Of a stretch of 64,000 bases of DNA, positions 1 to 7,523 are shown in pieces. Under the pieces are notes generated by a model that was not told where the DNA came from, made no database searches, and saw only the letters and a program-made list of their open reading frames with translations. Position 1 is the stretch's first letter. Every line of letters begins with the position of its first letter. A program made the position numbers and the translations under genes. The stretch is from Pseudolactococcus piscium (GTDB taxonomy: Bacteria > Bacillota > Bacilli > Lactobacillales > Streptococcaceae), in the NCBI RefSeq assembly GCF_002441695.1, contig NZ_JXJW01000002.1, positions 1-64,000 on the forward strand. The letters run 5' to 3'.

Positions 1-1
1 G

Positions 2-709
2 AGCGAACGGGCTATTTTAAAAGGAACGGCAGAGGGTACATTAAGCAGTGACCTAGCTTGTAGCTGGTTTGATGAGATCCCCGACCGTAACATATTGATT
101 AATCTTAGAAATAGCGGTCTAATCTGTATTGACTTAGACGAACACAAGGACGGTCAAAACGGTATCAAAGCCTTCAATCTGATATGGCAAGAACATAATC
201 AAGGTAAACCGTTAGACACTTATGTTGAAAAGACACCAACGGGTGCTGGAGTACATATTTTCTTTAAAGTACCGACTGAGACATTTACTAGACCGATTGT
301 AAGCGAGTTGATGGACGGTGTGGAGATTAAAACACACTTTACACCTATTTACCCAAGTAAGCGACTAGACGGCGATTACCAGCCTTTTAATAGTGATGAC
401 ACCCTAGCAAATGTTGCGGATTGTCCAAGCTGGTTACTTGATATGATCCACAAGCCACCTAAACGGCAGGTAGCATCAAAAGTAGGACAGCGTACCTATA
501 GTGCTGAAATGTGGGAGTTGTTTAATAGTGGCGCAAGTGAGGGTAGACGTAACATCGATACTAACAAGGTATTACATTATTGGCGCAAGATCGGCATAAC
601 ACCTAGTGCTTGCATGGACTTATTACAGGCTTTCAATAATAAAACTAGTCCTCCTTTAGATGATAAGGAGCTAACCACAATATGGAAAAGTGTATTTAAG
701 ATGGTATAG
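2..709 (+). CDS. Primase-polymerase (prim-pol) domain protein, 5' end outside the window
   Basis: The reading frame is open from the first codon of the window (position 2), so the gene is cut by the left edge and its true start is not visible. An in-frame TTG at 95 is not a credible start, because coding-type sequence continues upstream of it. The visible part has the archaeo-eukaryotic primase signature: an acidic DLDEH motif (the metal-binding D-x-D pair), then TPTGAGVHIFFK carrying the conserved histidine. The C-terminus (GRRN, then SPPLDDKELTTIWKS) looks like the PriCT-1 domain that follows prim-pol in phage and plasmid primases. It probably primes replication of the resident mobile element together with the next gene, whose start lies just past this stop. 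Family assignment is confident; the exact start cannot be given. Confidence 0.85.
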   Translation, partial: SERAILKGTAEGTLSSDLACSWFDEIPDRNILINLRNSGLICIDLDEHKDGQNGIKAFNLIWQEHNQGKPLDTYVEKTPTGAGVHIFFKVPTETFTRPIVSELMDGVEIKTHFTPIYPSKRLDGDYQPFNSDDTLANVADCPSWLLDMIHKPPKRQVASKVGQRTYSAEMWELFNSGASEGRRNIDTNKVLHYWRKIGITPSACMDLLQAFNNKTSPPLDDKELTTIWKSVFKMV

Positions 710-719
710 AAAGGATTTA

Positions 720-2345
720 ATGACATCAAAACAATTAAGTGACCTCGTCGCAGAGACACCACAAGAGCTGATTAGAGCCAAGAAACCTAAGGTAGATGAT
801 TTTACACAGGTTGATGAGGACGGGGCTAAGACGGTCAATACAGACGAGTTTAAACAAGCCTTAGCTGATTGGGCAGATAAAGAGCAAGAATTTATCAGAG
901 ACCCTAAATATATCAAAGAGAAAACGGGAACGCTAAAGGGTGTACGTGAGTTGTTCCATGAACACCGCAACTTATTTATGAGTGGCAAGGGTGCTGAACC
1001 GCCTAAGTCTATCCCACCACTTGAAACGGCTAAGATTATCTATAGTGTGTTGCAAGTGATCAAGCTGGACAGTCAAAATGGCTTATTAGGTATTTATAAC
1101 CCTGAGCTTGGCATATATGAAACCAATGAGCCCTTTTTCCATCGGTTAATATATTGGTTAGAGCCTACCTATAGCCTAGCAAGGTCAAAAGAGGTCTTAT
1201 TTAAGCTAGAGACCTTAGCTAAGGTTAAACAGCAGACAACAGAAGCGCATCTTATACCAGTAGCTAACGGTATCTTTAACAAGAAAACGCAAAAATTAGA
1301 GCTGTTTAACCCTAAATATATCTTTACATCGACTATAGCAACTAAGTATGATGCACAAGCTAAAGCACCTAACATAAAAGGGTGGCAAGTTGATAGCTGG
1401 CTACTTGATTTAATGAGTGGAGATGCTGAGCTGGTGCAATTACTGTGGCAAATTATTTCAGCAAGTACCAACGGTAATTACTCTTATCGTAAAGGGGCTT
1501 GGCTAGTTGGTAAAGGTAATGACGGTAAAGGTACAGTCCAAAGCTTGATCATGAACTTAATCGGTCGTGAGAACGTGGCCAGTGTCAAAGCTGAACAATT
1601 CTCAGAACGGTTTGCACTATCCCAAGTCGTTGGCAAGACGTGTATTATCGGAGATGATAGCCAAGTCAGCTACTTAGACAACGCAGGCAATTACTTTAGT
1701 GTTGTGACAGGCGATCCAGTACCGATTGAGGCCAAAGGTAAACAACCTACACTAGCAGTTTTTAACAAGTTGGTCATACAGTCTACCAATTTCCTGCCTA
1801 AGTTTAGGAACAAGTCAAACGGTACTTATAGACGGTTGCTTATTGTGCCTTTTGAGAAGTCATTTACCGCAGATAATGACAATTGGAAAATCAAAGATGA
1901 TTATATCAAGCGACCTGAAGTACTGGAGTATGTGTTAAAAACTGCTTTATCCTTAAACTTTGAGCGATTTATCGAGCCTAGGGCAACTAAAAAGCTGTTA
2001 GATGAGTTTAAAATGATTAACGATACAGTGTTAGCCTTTGTATCTGATAACTTTGGCGAGTTTGTCAGTGAATTTCTACCGTCGGCCTTTATCAGTGCTT
2101 ACTATCATGCTTGGTGTGAAGCAGAAGGGGTCAAACCATTTACTAAGCGAGAGTTTGAGAATAAACTACCTGATCACATCAAAGATGGCTGGCAGAAAAC
2201 ATCACGTCGACCAAGTAGCGCAGGCTTTAATCGAGCAGTTGATTTACGTAAAGCCGAGGAACTAGATGCCTTTAGAAAGCATTTCTATTGGAATGACGAG
2301 AAACAAAAGAATGTTACTAAAGGGTATTTACGTAATAAAAAATAG
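720..2345 (+). CDS. D5/P4-family phage or plasmid primase-helicase (SF3 helicase)
   Basis: 541 residues from ATG 720. The frame is open from a GTG at 690, but ATG 720 has an AAAGG ribosome site 5 nt upstream and clears the preceding stop, so 720 is preferred. An N-terminal D5-like region is followed by the Walker A of superfamily 3 helicases (GKGNDGKGT, about residue 270), a B-type motif (CIIGDDSQ), and motif C with its arginine finger (VIQSTNFLPKF, then TYRRLLIVPF). This is the replicative helicase of P4-like satellites, SaPI/PICI islands and some plasmids. It works with the prim-pol protein encoded immediately upstream and probably acts at the iteron cluster just after its stop codon. Strong family call; the type of element is inferred. 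Confidence 0.92.
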   Translation: MTSKQLSDLVAETPQELIRAKKPKVDDFTQVDEDGAKTVNTDEFKQALADWADKEQEFIRDPKYIKEKTGTLKGVRELFHEHRNLFMSGKGAEPPKSIPPLETAKIIYSVLQVIKLDSQNGLLGIYNPELGIYETNEPFFHRLIYWLEPTYSLARSKEVLFKLETLAKVKQQTTEAHLIPVANGIFNKKTQKLELFNPKYIFTSTIATKYDAQAKAPNIKGWQVDSWLLDLMSGDAELVQLLWQIISASTNGNYSYRKGAWLVGKGNDGKGTVQSLIMNLIGRENVASVKAEQFSERFALSQVVGKTCIIGDDSQVSYLDNAGNYFSVVTGDPVPIEAKGKQPTLAVFNKLVIQSTNFLPKFRNKSNGTYRRLLIVPFEKSFTADNDNWKIKDDYIKRPEVLEYVLKTALSLNFERFIEPRATKKLLDEFKMINDTVLAFVSDNFGEFVSEFLPSAFISAYYHAWCEAEGVKPFTKREFENKLPDHIKDGWQKTSRRPSSAGFNRAVDLRKAEELDAFRKHFYWNDEKQKNVTKGYLRNKK

Positions 2346-2460
2346 CCGTGTTACCGTTACTGTTACCATTTTGAAACCGTATGCGGTAACGCATAGAGCA
2401 TTGGTATGATTGGGCTTGTAGGTAATGTTACCTTGTTACCGTCACAGTGCTATACGGCTA
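2343..2460. other. Iteron cluster with flanking inverted repeat: candidate replication origin of the element
   Basis: The 118 bp starting at the primase-helicase stop contain three GTTACC hexamers in direct orientation (2350, 2362, 2427), a fourth at 2435, one inverted GGTAAC (2385), a partial GTTAC at 2356, and a near-palindrome GGTAATGTTACC at 2421-2432. The block is bounded by a perfect 7-bp inverted repeat, TAGCCGT (2343-2349) and ACGGCTA (2454-2460), and followed by AT-rich DNA. Iterons next to rep are the normal layout of SaPI-like and plasmid origins; function here is inferred. Confidence 0.6.
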
Positions 2461-2569
2461 GGAATTATCAGAGAAATAGAAATATGACAATAAAATCACG
2501 TTGTCTGACCTAAGTATTAGGTACGATAACCTAACGAAATTTAAGATACAAAATACTGGAGTAAATAAA

Positions 2570-2758
2570 ATGAATCAAACTAAAACTTATACATTTCACT
2601 TCATCAATAGCGATACCTTACATGAGAGTGTCAATGTGCAAACTTTAAATAATGCTTTGCGAGACATCAACTCAACAGAACCAGACAATGAACCTGAGCC
2701 ACTGATTACAGAAACAGGTAAGATTATCATTTTAAATAATGTAACTTACATTGATTGA
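2570..2758 (+). CDS. Small hypothetical protein of the mobile element (62 aa)
   Basis: I do not recognise a family. The frame is open from a TTG at 2501, but ATG 2570 has a CTGGAG ribosome site 8 nt upstream and is the likelier start. That gives a 62-residue acidic protein beginning MNQTKTYTFHF, with alternating hydrophobic segments near both ends (YTFHFINSD and KIIILNNVTYID) that suggest a small beta-rich fold, and an acidic DNEPEPE-like middle. It lies after the candidate origin and before the coiled-coil genes, all on one strand, so it is probably an accessory gene of the island. Small unknown proteins at this place are common in satellites. Confidence 0.55.
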   Translation: MNQTKTYTFHFINSDTLHESVNVQTLNNALRDINSTEPDNEPEPLITETGKIIILNNVTYID

Positions 2759-2878
2759 GGTGCTAGATGACAAATGACTATATCAGAGCAGATCGCTCAG
2801 CATGGAGCAGACCACCATGAACCGACAACCCTGCACCATATAAACTGATACTGACTAAATTTAAAAGGAGAAACCACA

Positions 2879-3454
2879 ATGAAAGCATTTGAAGAAATTG
2901 AAACTAAACTATTAGCAATGAAAGATGATAACTCAGCAGGCATTGATAAGTACGAGGATAATATTTTAGAAGCTGAACGAGCGTTAAAAATTGCTGACGA
3001 GAACTTAATGACTGCTGAGGAGACTGCAAACCTTGACGTATTCAACAAAGCTAAAGATGATATTTGGGCATCTAAACACGCTATTGAGTTGTATCAAAAG
3101 CAATTGGATAAACTAAAAAATACGCCATTACTGCCTAAGGTTGAGTATAATCAACTTATTTCAGAGATTGAAAAGGCTGCCGATATGGCACAAGATGAGT
3201 TAAACATCAAAGGTGCGAAACTATTAGCCGAGTTAAAAGCATTGTCAGAGGAATCAAATGCAGTATTCATCAAAGCGGATGAGTTATTAAATATCGCTCA
3301 GTATGACATCTATAAAGACGCTGACTGCTTAAAAGCATCTAATGGTTTTGTTGTAACTCAAACTAAGGAATATCGCAATAACAATACAGTAAGAACTGTT
3401 TATCTTGGTAAATATCTAGGCAACACATTTCTTGATGAGATGACAGTAGAATAA
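2879..3454 (+). CDS. Coiled-coil hypothetical protein of the mobile element (191 aa)
   Basis: Good ribosome site (AAAAGGAG, 2863-2870) 8 nt before ATG. The first 145 or so residues are almost entirely charged and helical, rich in E, K, A and D with heptad-like spacing, so a long coiled coil is likely. The last 40 residues (GFVVTQTKEYRNNNTVRTVYLGKYLGN) look like a short beta-rich tail. No signal peptide or membrane segment. It is followed 13 nt later by a second coiled-coil gene, so the two are probably co-transcribed. In phages such proteins can be scaffold-like, regulatory or remodelling factors, but nothing here shows which; no function is assigned. Confidence 0.7.
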   Translation: MKAFEEIETKLLAMKDDNSAGIDKYEDNILEAERALKIADENLMTAEETANLDVFNKAKDDIWASKHAIELYQKQLDKLKNTPLLPKVEYNQLISEIEKAADMAQDELNIKGAKLLAELKALSEESNAVFIKADELLNIAQYDIYKDADCLKASNGFVVTQTKEYRNNNTVRTVYLGKYLGNTFLDEMTVE

Positions 3455-3467
3455 AAAGGGGAATATT

Positions 3468-3830
3468 ATGACAGAAACAAGCAAGGACAATGGACAACAG
3501 TTTACAGGCAACTGGGTTACTGAAACCTATAAACGTGCTGAGACTGAACGTAAGGAGCGAGAGGAAGCAAACAAACAGCAGAGTAAAGAGTTCTTTGACA
3601 AAATGCGAGATAAAGCGAACGCTGAAGCTGATGAAATAAAAAGACTTACGAAGCAAGTCGCTGAAATGAATTACAATGAAAGTAAATTAAAGCGTGAAAA
3701 AGAAATTGAATCCGCTAAACAAAAAGCTATGCAACAGATTGAATCTGAATATGAAAGGAAGTACGGAATCAACTCCGACAAGACAAACGGAATCGATCAA
3801 GCATGGAGCAACTTGCTAAAAGATTTATAA
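3468..3830 (+). CDS. Coiled-coil hypothetical protein of the mobile element (120 aa)
   Basis: Starts 13 nt after the previous gene, with AAAGGGG as ribosome site. Residues about 20-100 form one highly charged helix (ERKEREEANKQQSKEFF, then IKRLTKQVAEM and repeated K/E blocks), typical of a coiled coil. The end is a short non-helical tail (GIDQAWSNLLKDL). No membrane segment or recognisable domain. Together with the 191-residue gene it makes a coiled-coil pair within the island; partner or scaffolding roles are possible but unproven. Confidence 0.65.
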   Translation: MTETSKDNGQQFTGNWVTETYKRAETERKEREEANKQQSKEFFDKMRDKANAEADEIKRLTKQVAEMNYNESKLKREKEIESAKQKAMQQIESEYERKYGINSDKTNGIDQAWSNLLKDL

Positions 3831-3833
3831 TGA

Positions 3834-3874
3834 ATAAAAATAAATAAAAAAATATTGTTAAAATTTATTTTTAT
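3834..3874. repeat. AT-only inverted repeat after the coiled-coil genes
   Basis: A perfect 12-bp inverted repeat made only of A and T: ATAAAAATAAAT (3834-3845) and ATTTATTTTTAT (3863-3874), 4 nt after the preceding stop. It could be a weak terminator or an operator before the zinc-finger gene. A run of A/T can also form such a repeat by chance. Confidence 0.35.
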
Positions 3875-3902
3875 GATGTAAATATTTTATAGTGAATCTG
3901 AA

Positions 3903-3957
3903 TGGGTACGCAAAGCTTTTGGATAAGGGGGCATACCCACCCCACCCCGCGTGTGCT
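3903..3957. other. GC-rich island in an AT-rich intergenic segment
   Basis: Abrupt change from A/T-only DNA to G and C runs: TGGGTACG (3903), AAGGGGG near 3926, then CATACCCACCCCACCCCGCG. TGGGTACG and CATACCCA form an imperfect inverted repeat. A GC-rich stretch just before a small zinc-finger gene recalls the region around cos sites and HNH genes in siphophages, so a packaging or recognition site is possible. This is inference only. Confidence 0.3.
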
Positions 3958-4024
3958 ACGTCGTTCAGCAGTCACTGCACATATTTTTGTGTGCCTATGC
4001 GTTTAACAGGAGAAGTTAAAAAAA

Positions 4025-4198
4025 ATGAAAGCTAAAAATTGTCGGATATGTGGGAAGTTATTCAATCCTAAGACCGCCAACTCACGGTATTGTAGCCCTG
4101 AGTGTCGCAAAGAAAAGCGTAAATCTGAGCGTAAGGAATGGCAAGAAAATAACCCCGAATACATGAAAAATTATATGCGAGAATATCGCAACGAGTAG
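4025..4198 (+). CDS. Small zinc-finger protein of the mobile element (57 aa)
   Basis: A short gene that a length filter would miss. ATG 4025 has CAGGAGAAG upstream (about 4008-4016). The 57-residue product has a four-cysteine zinc-binding pattern: C6-x2-C9 (NCRICGKLF), then C23-x3-C27 (YCSPECRKEKR), followed by a basic helical tail ending YMKNYMREYRNE. The finger resembles the zinc ribbon found in or next to phage HNH and other nucleic-acid enzymes, but there is no nuclease domain, so DNA or RNA binding is the safest inference. It lies just after the GC-rich island and before an excisionase-like gene. The regular cysteine spacing and ribosome site make a real gene likely. Confidence 0.7.
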   Translation: MKAKNCRICGKLFNPKTANSRYCSPECRKEKRKSERKEWQENNPEYMKNYMREYRNE

Positions 4199-4301
4199 GT
4201 ATAAAAGTTCTGTCAGTCAATGACAGGGCTTTTAGTGCAATTAGCGTATGTTTGACGAATTAATATTTTTAGAATTAATTAAGAAAGTTAGAGGAGTAAC
4301 A

Positions 4302-4532
4302 ATGCAAAGAAAAAACACGAAAAATGACACAGATTACCCACTTATATTGACGCGTGAGCTTGCTTCTGAGTTTATCGGTGTGAGTCCAGTTACTTTCGAT
4401 AAACTATATTCTATACACAGAAGCTTTCCTATAGTAAAAAACGGAGAGGTAGAGAAAGCTTATCCTCGTGATCCAATAGTCAAGTGGATATCTGAAAACT
4501 GGAAGTTAATTGAAAAGAAAAGGAAGATATAA
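4302..4532 (+). CDS. Small DNA-binding protein, excisionase/AlpA-like (76 aa)
   Basis: The frame opens at 4248, but ATG 4302 has a strong GAGGAG ribosome site (4291-4296), so 4302 is chosen. The protein has a short winged-helix pattern: LTRELASEFIGVSPVTFDKLYS (helix-turn-helix over about residues 15-36), then a wing (FPIVKNGEVEKAYPRDPIVKWI). The IGVSPVTF turn and the charged strand followed by a C-terminal helix match excisionases and AlpA-type activators of phages and satellites. It may direct recombination or late transcription of the island. Helix-turn-helix call moderately confident; the excisionase role is inferred. Confidence 0.65.
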   Translation: MQRKNTKNDTDYPLILTRELASEFIGVSPVTFDKLYSIHRSFPIVKNGEVEKAYPRDPIVKWISENWKLIEKKRKI

Positions 4533-4595
4533 AAAAACTCTAAATAAAACGAAATATAATACCATAAAAATGTTTGAAGAGAATGGAGTAAAATT

Positions 4596-5051
4596 ATGTT
4601 TGAGCTATTTGATATCACTAAAGAGGAGCAAGAGAGCATTTTAAAGCAAGCTAGGCGATTATTAAGCGGTTATAGACAGTTAAAAAAAGCCTATACACTA
4701 TCAATGCCACAAGCCCATACACAGCAGTATGGCGGTGTGTCAAAATCTAAGACAAGTCGGACAAGTAACGAAAGCCCAGAGCTTATCAGATACTTAGAAC
4801 TAGGCGAAAAGGTTAAAAAGATAGAGCAGGCAGTTGAGAGGGTAGAGAACAATGAATACTTGAAAAATAAATATATGAAATCAAATGAACTAAGTTCGTG
4901 GAAACTTGTTGAATTATCAGGTTACGGTAAAACGCAATACGGTATACGTTTGAAAGTTATTTTATTTGATTTTGCTGTAGCCTATGGGATTGTAGATTTC
5001 TCTAAGTATGATTTTAAAGTTGAAACTGTTCGCGTATCACGCGCACAATAA
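4596..5051 (+). CDS. ArpU-family-like phage transcriptional regulator (151 aa)
   Basis: ATG 4596 follows AGAATGGAG. The N-terminus is helical (KQARRLLSGYRQLKKAY), the middle is polar, and the C-terminal half has the pattern typical of ArpU proteins: a long helix (LELGEKVKKIEQAVERVEN), then a helix-turn-helix of the type LVELSGYGKTQYGIRLKVILFDFAVAYGI. ArpU-like proteins sit at the end of the early or late control region of Gram-positive phages and related satellites and are thought to control late transcription. This is the last gene before the repeat-rich right end. Recognised by pattern, not by a search. Confidence 0.6.
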   Translation: MFELFDITKEEQESILKQARRLLSGYRQLKKAYTLSMPQAHTQQYGGVSKSKTSRTSNESPELIRYLELGEKVKKIEQAVERVENNEYLKNKYMKSNELSSWKLVELSGYGKTQYGIRLKVILFDFAVAYGIVDFSKYDFKVETVRVSRAQ

Positions 5052-5080
5052 AAAACATCAATATATGCAGTATATGCAAC

Positions 5081-5286
5081 TTAACTACGTTAATTTACTA
5101 CGTTTTCTATCATCAATAATGGCTAAAAACCTTGTTATTACAGTGTTTGTGGGCAATCGTTTAACTACGTTCATGCAACCATTCACACTGATAAATACTG
5201 ACATAAAAAAAGCCGTGTATCATAGACACACAGCACCTTGCCTGACAAAAAATGAGTTACGTTTTAACTACGCTTTTAACTACGTT
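5081..5286. repeat. Five TTAACTACGTT-like 11-mers: candidate integrase arm-type sites
   Basis: Copies at 5081-5091 (TTAACTACGTT), 5094-5104 (TTTACTACGTT), 5161-5171 (exact), 5264-5274 (ends CGCTT side, one or two differences) and 5276-5286 (exact). Two close pairs have centre spacing of 12-13 bp, with a single copy between. Short direct repeats in pairs beside the junction of an integrated element are the usual form of arm sites for tyrosine recombinases (the P-prime arm in lambda). The 346-nt stretch 5052-5397 holds no supported gene. Confidence 0.5.
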
Positions 5287-5301
5287 CGTGTTTAAATCTG
5301 A

Positions 5302-5379
5302 TGCGGTCTGGTGGGGGTCGTTTTTTAAGAAATCGCTATATACTGCGTTTCGTGAGACCTGTTGCGGTCTGGTGGGGGT
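5302..5379. repeat. 17-bp direct repeat near the right end of the element
   Basis: TGCGGTCTGGTGGGGGT occurs at 5302-5318 and again, identical, at 5363-5379, a period of 61 bp. The G-rich sequence differs from the A/T-rich island. The second copy overlaps the promoter of the HAD-ftsY operon. It may be part of the attachment site or a recombinase/regulator binding site. Which copy, if any, is the crossover core cannot be decided without the left end. Confidence 0.5.
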
Positions 5380-5391
5380 GCGTGTTATAAT
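5362..5391 (+). promoter_or_regulatory. Promoter of the HAD-ftsY operon (leaderless type)
   Basis: TTGCGG (5362-5367), 18-nt spacer, TATAAT (5386-5391), preceded by TG at 5383 (extended -10). Start of RNA is expected at about 5398, the A of the ATG. The -35 lies inside the 17-bp repeat of the mobile element junction. Confidence 0.65.
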
Positions 5392-5397
5392 GAGAGC

Positions 5398-6204
5398 ATG
5401 ACGAAAATAAACTTATTAGCACTTGATTTAGACGGGACACTACTGACACACGATAAAAAAATTTCGGATGAAAATAAAGCAGCCATAAAAGCTGCGCAAG
5501 CACAGGGTGTGCATGTGGTCATCACGACAGGTAGACCGTTAAAAGCGATTGAACATATCTTAAGTGAGTTAGACCTATTAGTTGCAAGTGAATATTCGAT
5601 TACCTTTAATGGTGGTCTAGTCCAACGCAATAATGGTGAGATTTTATCTCAAAAGACCTTTTCCTATGAGGATCTAGTTGAACTCCATGAGGCATTTGAG
5701 CAACTAGATCTTCCCTTTGATGTGATTTCCGAAGGCAAGTGTTATGAGACAAATCCTAAGTCACTGTATCAGGGCTTTAGTCCATTTCTAGATTTTACCA
5801 TGGGAGACTTTGATACGATCCCCAAGGATATCATTTTAAACAAGGCAGTCAGTGCAATAGATGACGACTTTTTAGATCAACAAATAAAAAAAATTCCTGC
5901 TAGCTTAAAAAGTAAATACGAGATTTTTAAATCACGTGATATTTTACTTGAAATCATGCCCAAGGGTGTCGTTAAGTCATTTGGTCTTGAGCAGCTGATT
6001 GCGATTTTAGGGATTGAACAAGCAAGTGTCATGGCCATGGGTGATGAAGAAAACGATATTACCATGCTAAGCTGGGCTGGACTTGGGATTGCCATGAAAA
6101 ATGCAACCGCAGAAGTCAAGGCCATAGCAGATGTGACAGCACCACTGACAAATGATGAGCATGGTGTTGCATGGGCGATAAAAACCTATATTTTGGAGGA
6201 TTAA
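5398..6204 (+). CDS. HAD-superfamily Cof-type phosphatase
   Basis: 268 residues from ATG 5398; a longer frame from a TTG at 5362 would start inside the promoter and is rejected. Cof-type HAD hydrolase signatures: motif I DLDGTLLTHD near the N-terminus, motif II TTGRP, and motif III/IV in the C-terminal part (MAMGDEENDITML). The cap domain is of the C2B kind. Such enzymes dephosphorylate sugar phosphates or flavin and pyridoxal phosphates; the substrate cannot be told. In Streptococcaceae one or two of these genes typically sit between smc and ftsY, so the mobile element probably separates this gene from smc. It is directly followed by ftsY (stop and start adjacent), and ftsY's GGAGGA ribosome site is inside its last codons. 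No useful Shine-Dalgarno precedes its own ATG. Confidence 0.9.
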   Translation: MTKINLLALDLDGTLLTHDKKISDENKAAIKAAQAQGVHVVITTGRPLKAIEHILSELDLLVASEYSITFNGGLVQRNNGEILSQKTFSYEDLVELHEAFEQLDLPFDVISEGKCYETNPKSLYQGFSPFLDFTMGDFDTIPKDIILNKAVSAIDDDFLDQQIKKIPASLKSKYEIFKSRDILLEIMPKGVVKSFGLEQLIAILGIEQASVMAMGDEENDITMLSWAGLGIAMKNATAEVKAIADVTAPLTNDEHGVAWAIKTYILED

Positions 6205-7491
6205 ATGGGCTTATTTGATAAAATTTTTGGTAAAAAAATAGAAGAACAGATTGAAGATAATCAAACGGCGGATATCTTTAAGTTTGACCTGTCAGACTTA
6301 GATACAGTAGCTGAGGCCGATAGTGATGTACAAGCAGATGATTTGGTATCTGTAGCTACCGAGACACCTGTTGAAGCGGCGCAACAACCACCGATAACAG
6401 CGGTGTCAGAACCGTTTGCAGATGCCGCAATAGACATGCCGATCGAACCAGTTGTGATACCGATTGAAGCTTTACCAGAATCTGCACCAGAATCAGTACC
6501 AGAATCGATATCAGAATCGATATCAGAATCAATACCCGAGGTAACGACTCCAGTAGTTGAGACACCTCAGGAAATTGAAGACAAGTATGAAAAATCATTG
6601 AAAAAAACGAGTAAGTCATTTGGGGCCCGTTTTAATGCATTTTTATCTAACTTTAGATCTGTTGACGAAGCCTTCTTTGAAGAATTAGAAGATACCTTGA
6701 TCATGAGTGATGTTGGTGTAGATGTCGCGACACAGTTGACAGATGATTTGCGTCATGAAGTTAAATTGCAAAATGCCAAGTCAAAAGATGATGTGAAACG
6801 CGTCATCATCGAAAAAATGGTCGATAATTTTGGTGAGTCTGGATTAGAAACTCGCTTAATCATCCGCGAGCCACTGACGGTTATGCTATTTGTCGGGGTA
6901 AACGGTGTCGGTAAAACGACGACCATCGGTAAATTAGCCAATCGCTTTAAAAATGAAGGTAAGAAGGTCTTACTAGCAGCAGCAGATACTTTTAGAGCTG
7001 GTGCGACTGATCAACTCGTCGAGTGGTCACGCCGTAGTGGCGTTGATATCGTCGTCGGTAAAGAAAAATCTGATCCTGCTTCGGTTGTCTTTGATGCGGT
7101 TAAGCGTGCACAAGCAGAGCAGTTCGATGTGCTGTTAATCGATACAGCTGGGCGCTTGCAAAACAAGGATAACCTGATGAAAGAGCTTGAAAAAATGGGC
7201 AAGATCATCAAACGTGAACTACCAGACGCGCCACACGAAACCTTGTTAGCATTGGATGCGACAACTGGGCAAAATGCGATTTCTCAAGCAAAAGAATTTT
7301 CAAAAGTGACGCCATTAACAGGTATTGTCTTAACAAAATTAGATGGGTCTGCTAAGGGGGGGATTATTTTAACCATCCAACAGATTTTAAAAATCCCAGT
7401 CAAACTAGTTGGACTGGGTGAAGGCCTAACGGACTTAGAGAACTTTGATGAAGCACTCTTTGTAAAAGGCCTATTCCAAGATCTGCTTTAA
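6205..7491 (+). CDS. ftsY: Signal recognition particle receptor FtsY
   Basis: 428 residues; ATG is adjacent to the preceding stop with GGAGGA at 6195-6200. The C-terminal NG domain is complete: P-loop VGVNGVGKTTT, DTFRAGA, DTAGR, TKLDGSAKGG and a GLGEGLTDLENF tail. It is the membrane-associated GTPase that pairs with Ffh to deliver ribosome-SRP complexes to the Sec translocon. The first 130 residues are an acidic, proline-rich linker with degenerate PES/SES repeats (ESAPESVPESISESISES), the lactic-acid-bacterial form of the FtsY A domain; these repeats can change length by recombination. It is the last gene of the operon, with a hairpin after it. Confidence 0.97.
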   Translation: MGLFDKIFGKKIEEQIEDNQTADIFKFDLSDLDTVAEADSDVQADDLVSVATETPVEAAQQPPITAVSEPFADAAIDMPIEPVVIPIEALPESAPESVPESISESISESIPEVTTPVVETPQEIEDKYEKSLKKTSKSFGARFNAFLSNFRSVDEAFFEELEDTLIMSDVGVDVATQLTDDLRHEVKLQNAKSKDDVKRVIIEKMVDNFGESGLETRLIIREPLTVMLFVGVNGVGKTTTIGKLANRFKNEGKKVLLAAADTFRAGATDQLVEWSRRSGVDIVVGKEKSDPASVVFDAVKRAQAEQFDVLLIDTAGRLQNKDNLMKELEKMGKIIKRELPDAPHETLLALDATTGQNAISQAKEFSKVTPLTGIVLTKLDGSAKGGIILTIQQILKIPVKLVGLGEGLTDLENFDEALFVKGLFQDLL

Positions 7492-7523
7492 TTCGGAAAT
7501 TGAGGCCTTACCTTTTTTATCAG

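Noticed and set aside
2768-2818. 17-codon frame MTNDYIRADRS before the coiled-coil genes
   Set aside because: Very short, no ribosome site at good spacing, nothing conserved to judge by.
5008-5295. 95-codon open frame near the right end of the island
   Set aside because: It starts inside the ArpU-like gene, has no ribosome site, and its sequence covers the TTAACTACGTT repeats; it looks like a chance frame.
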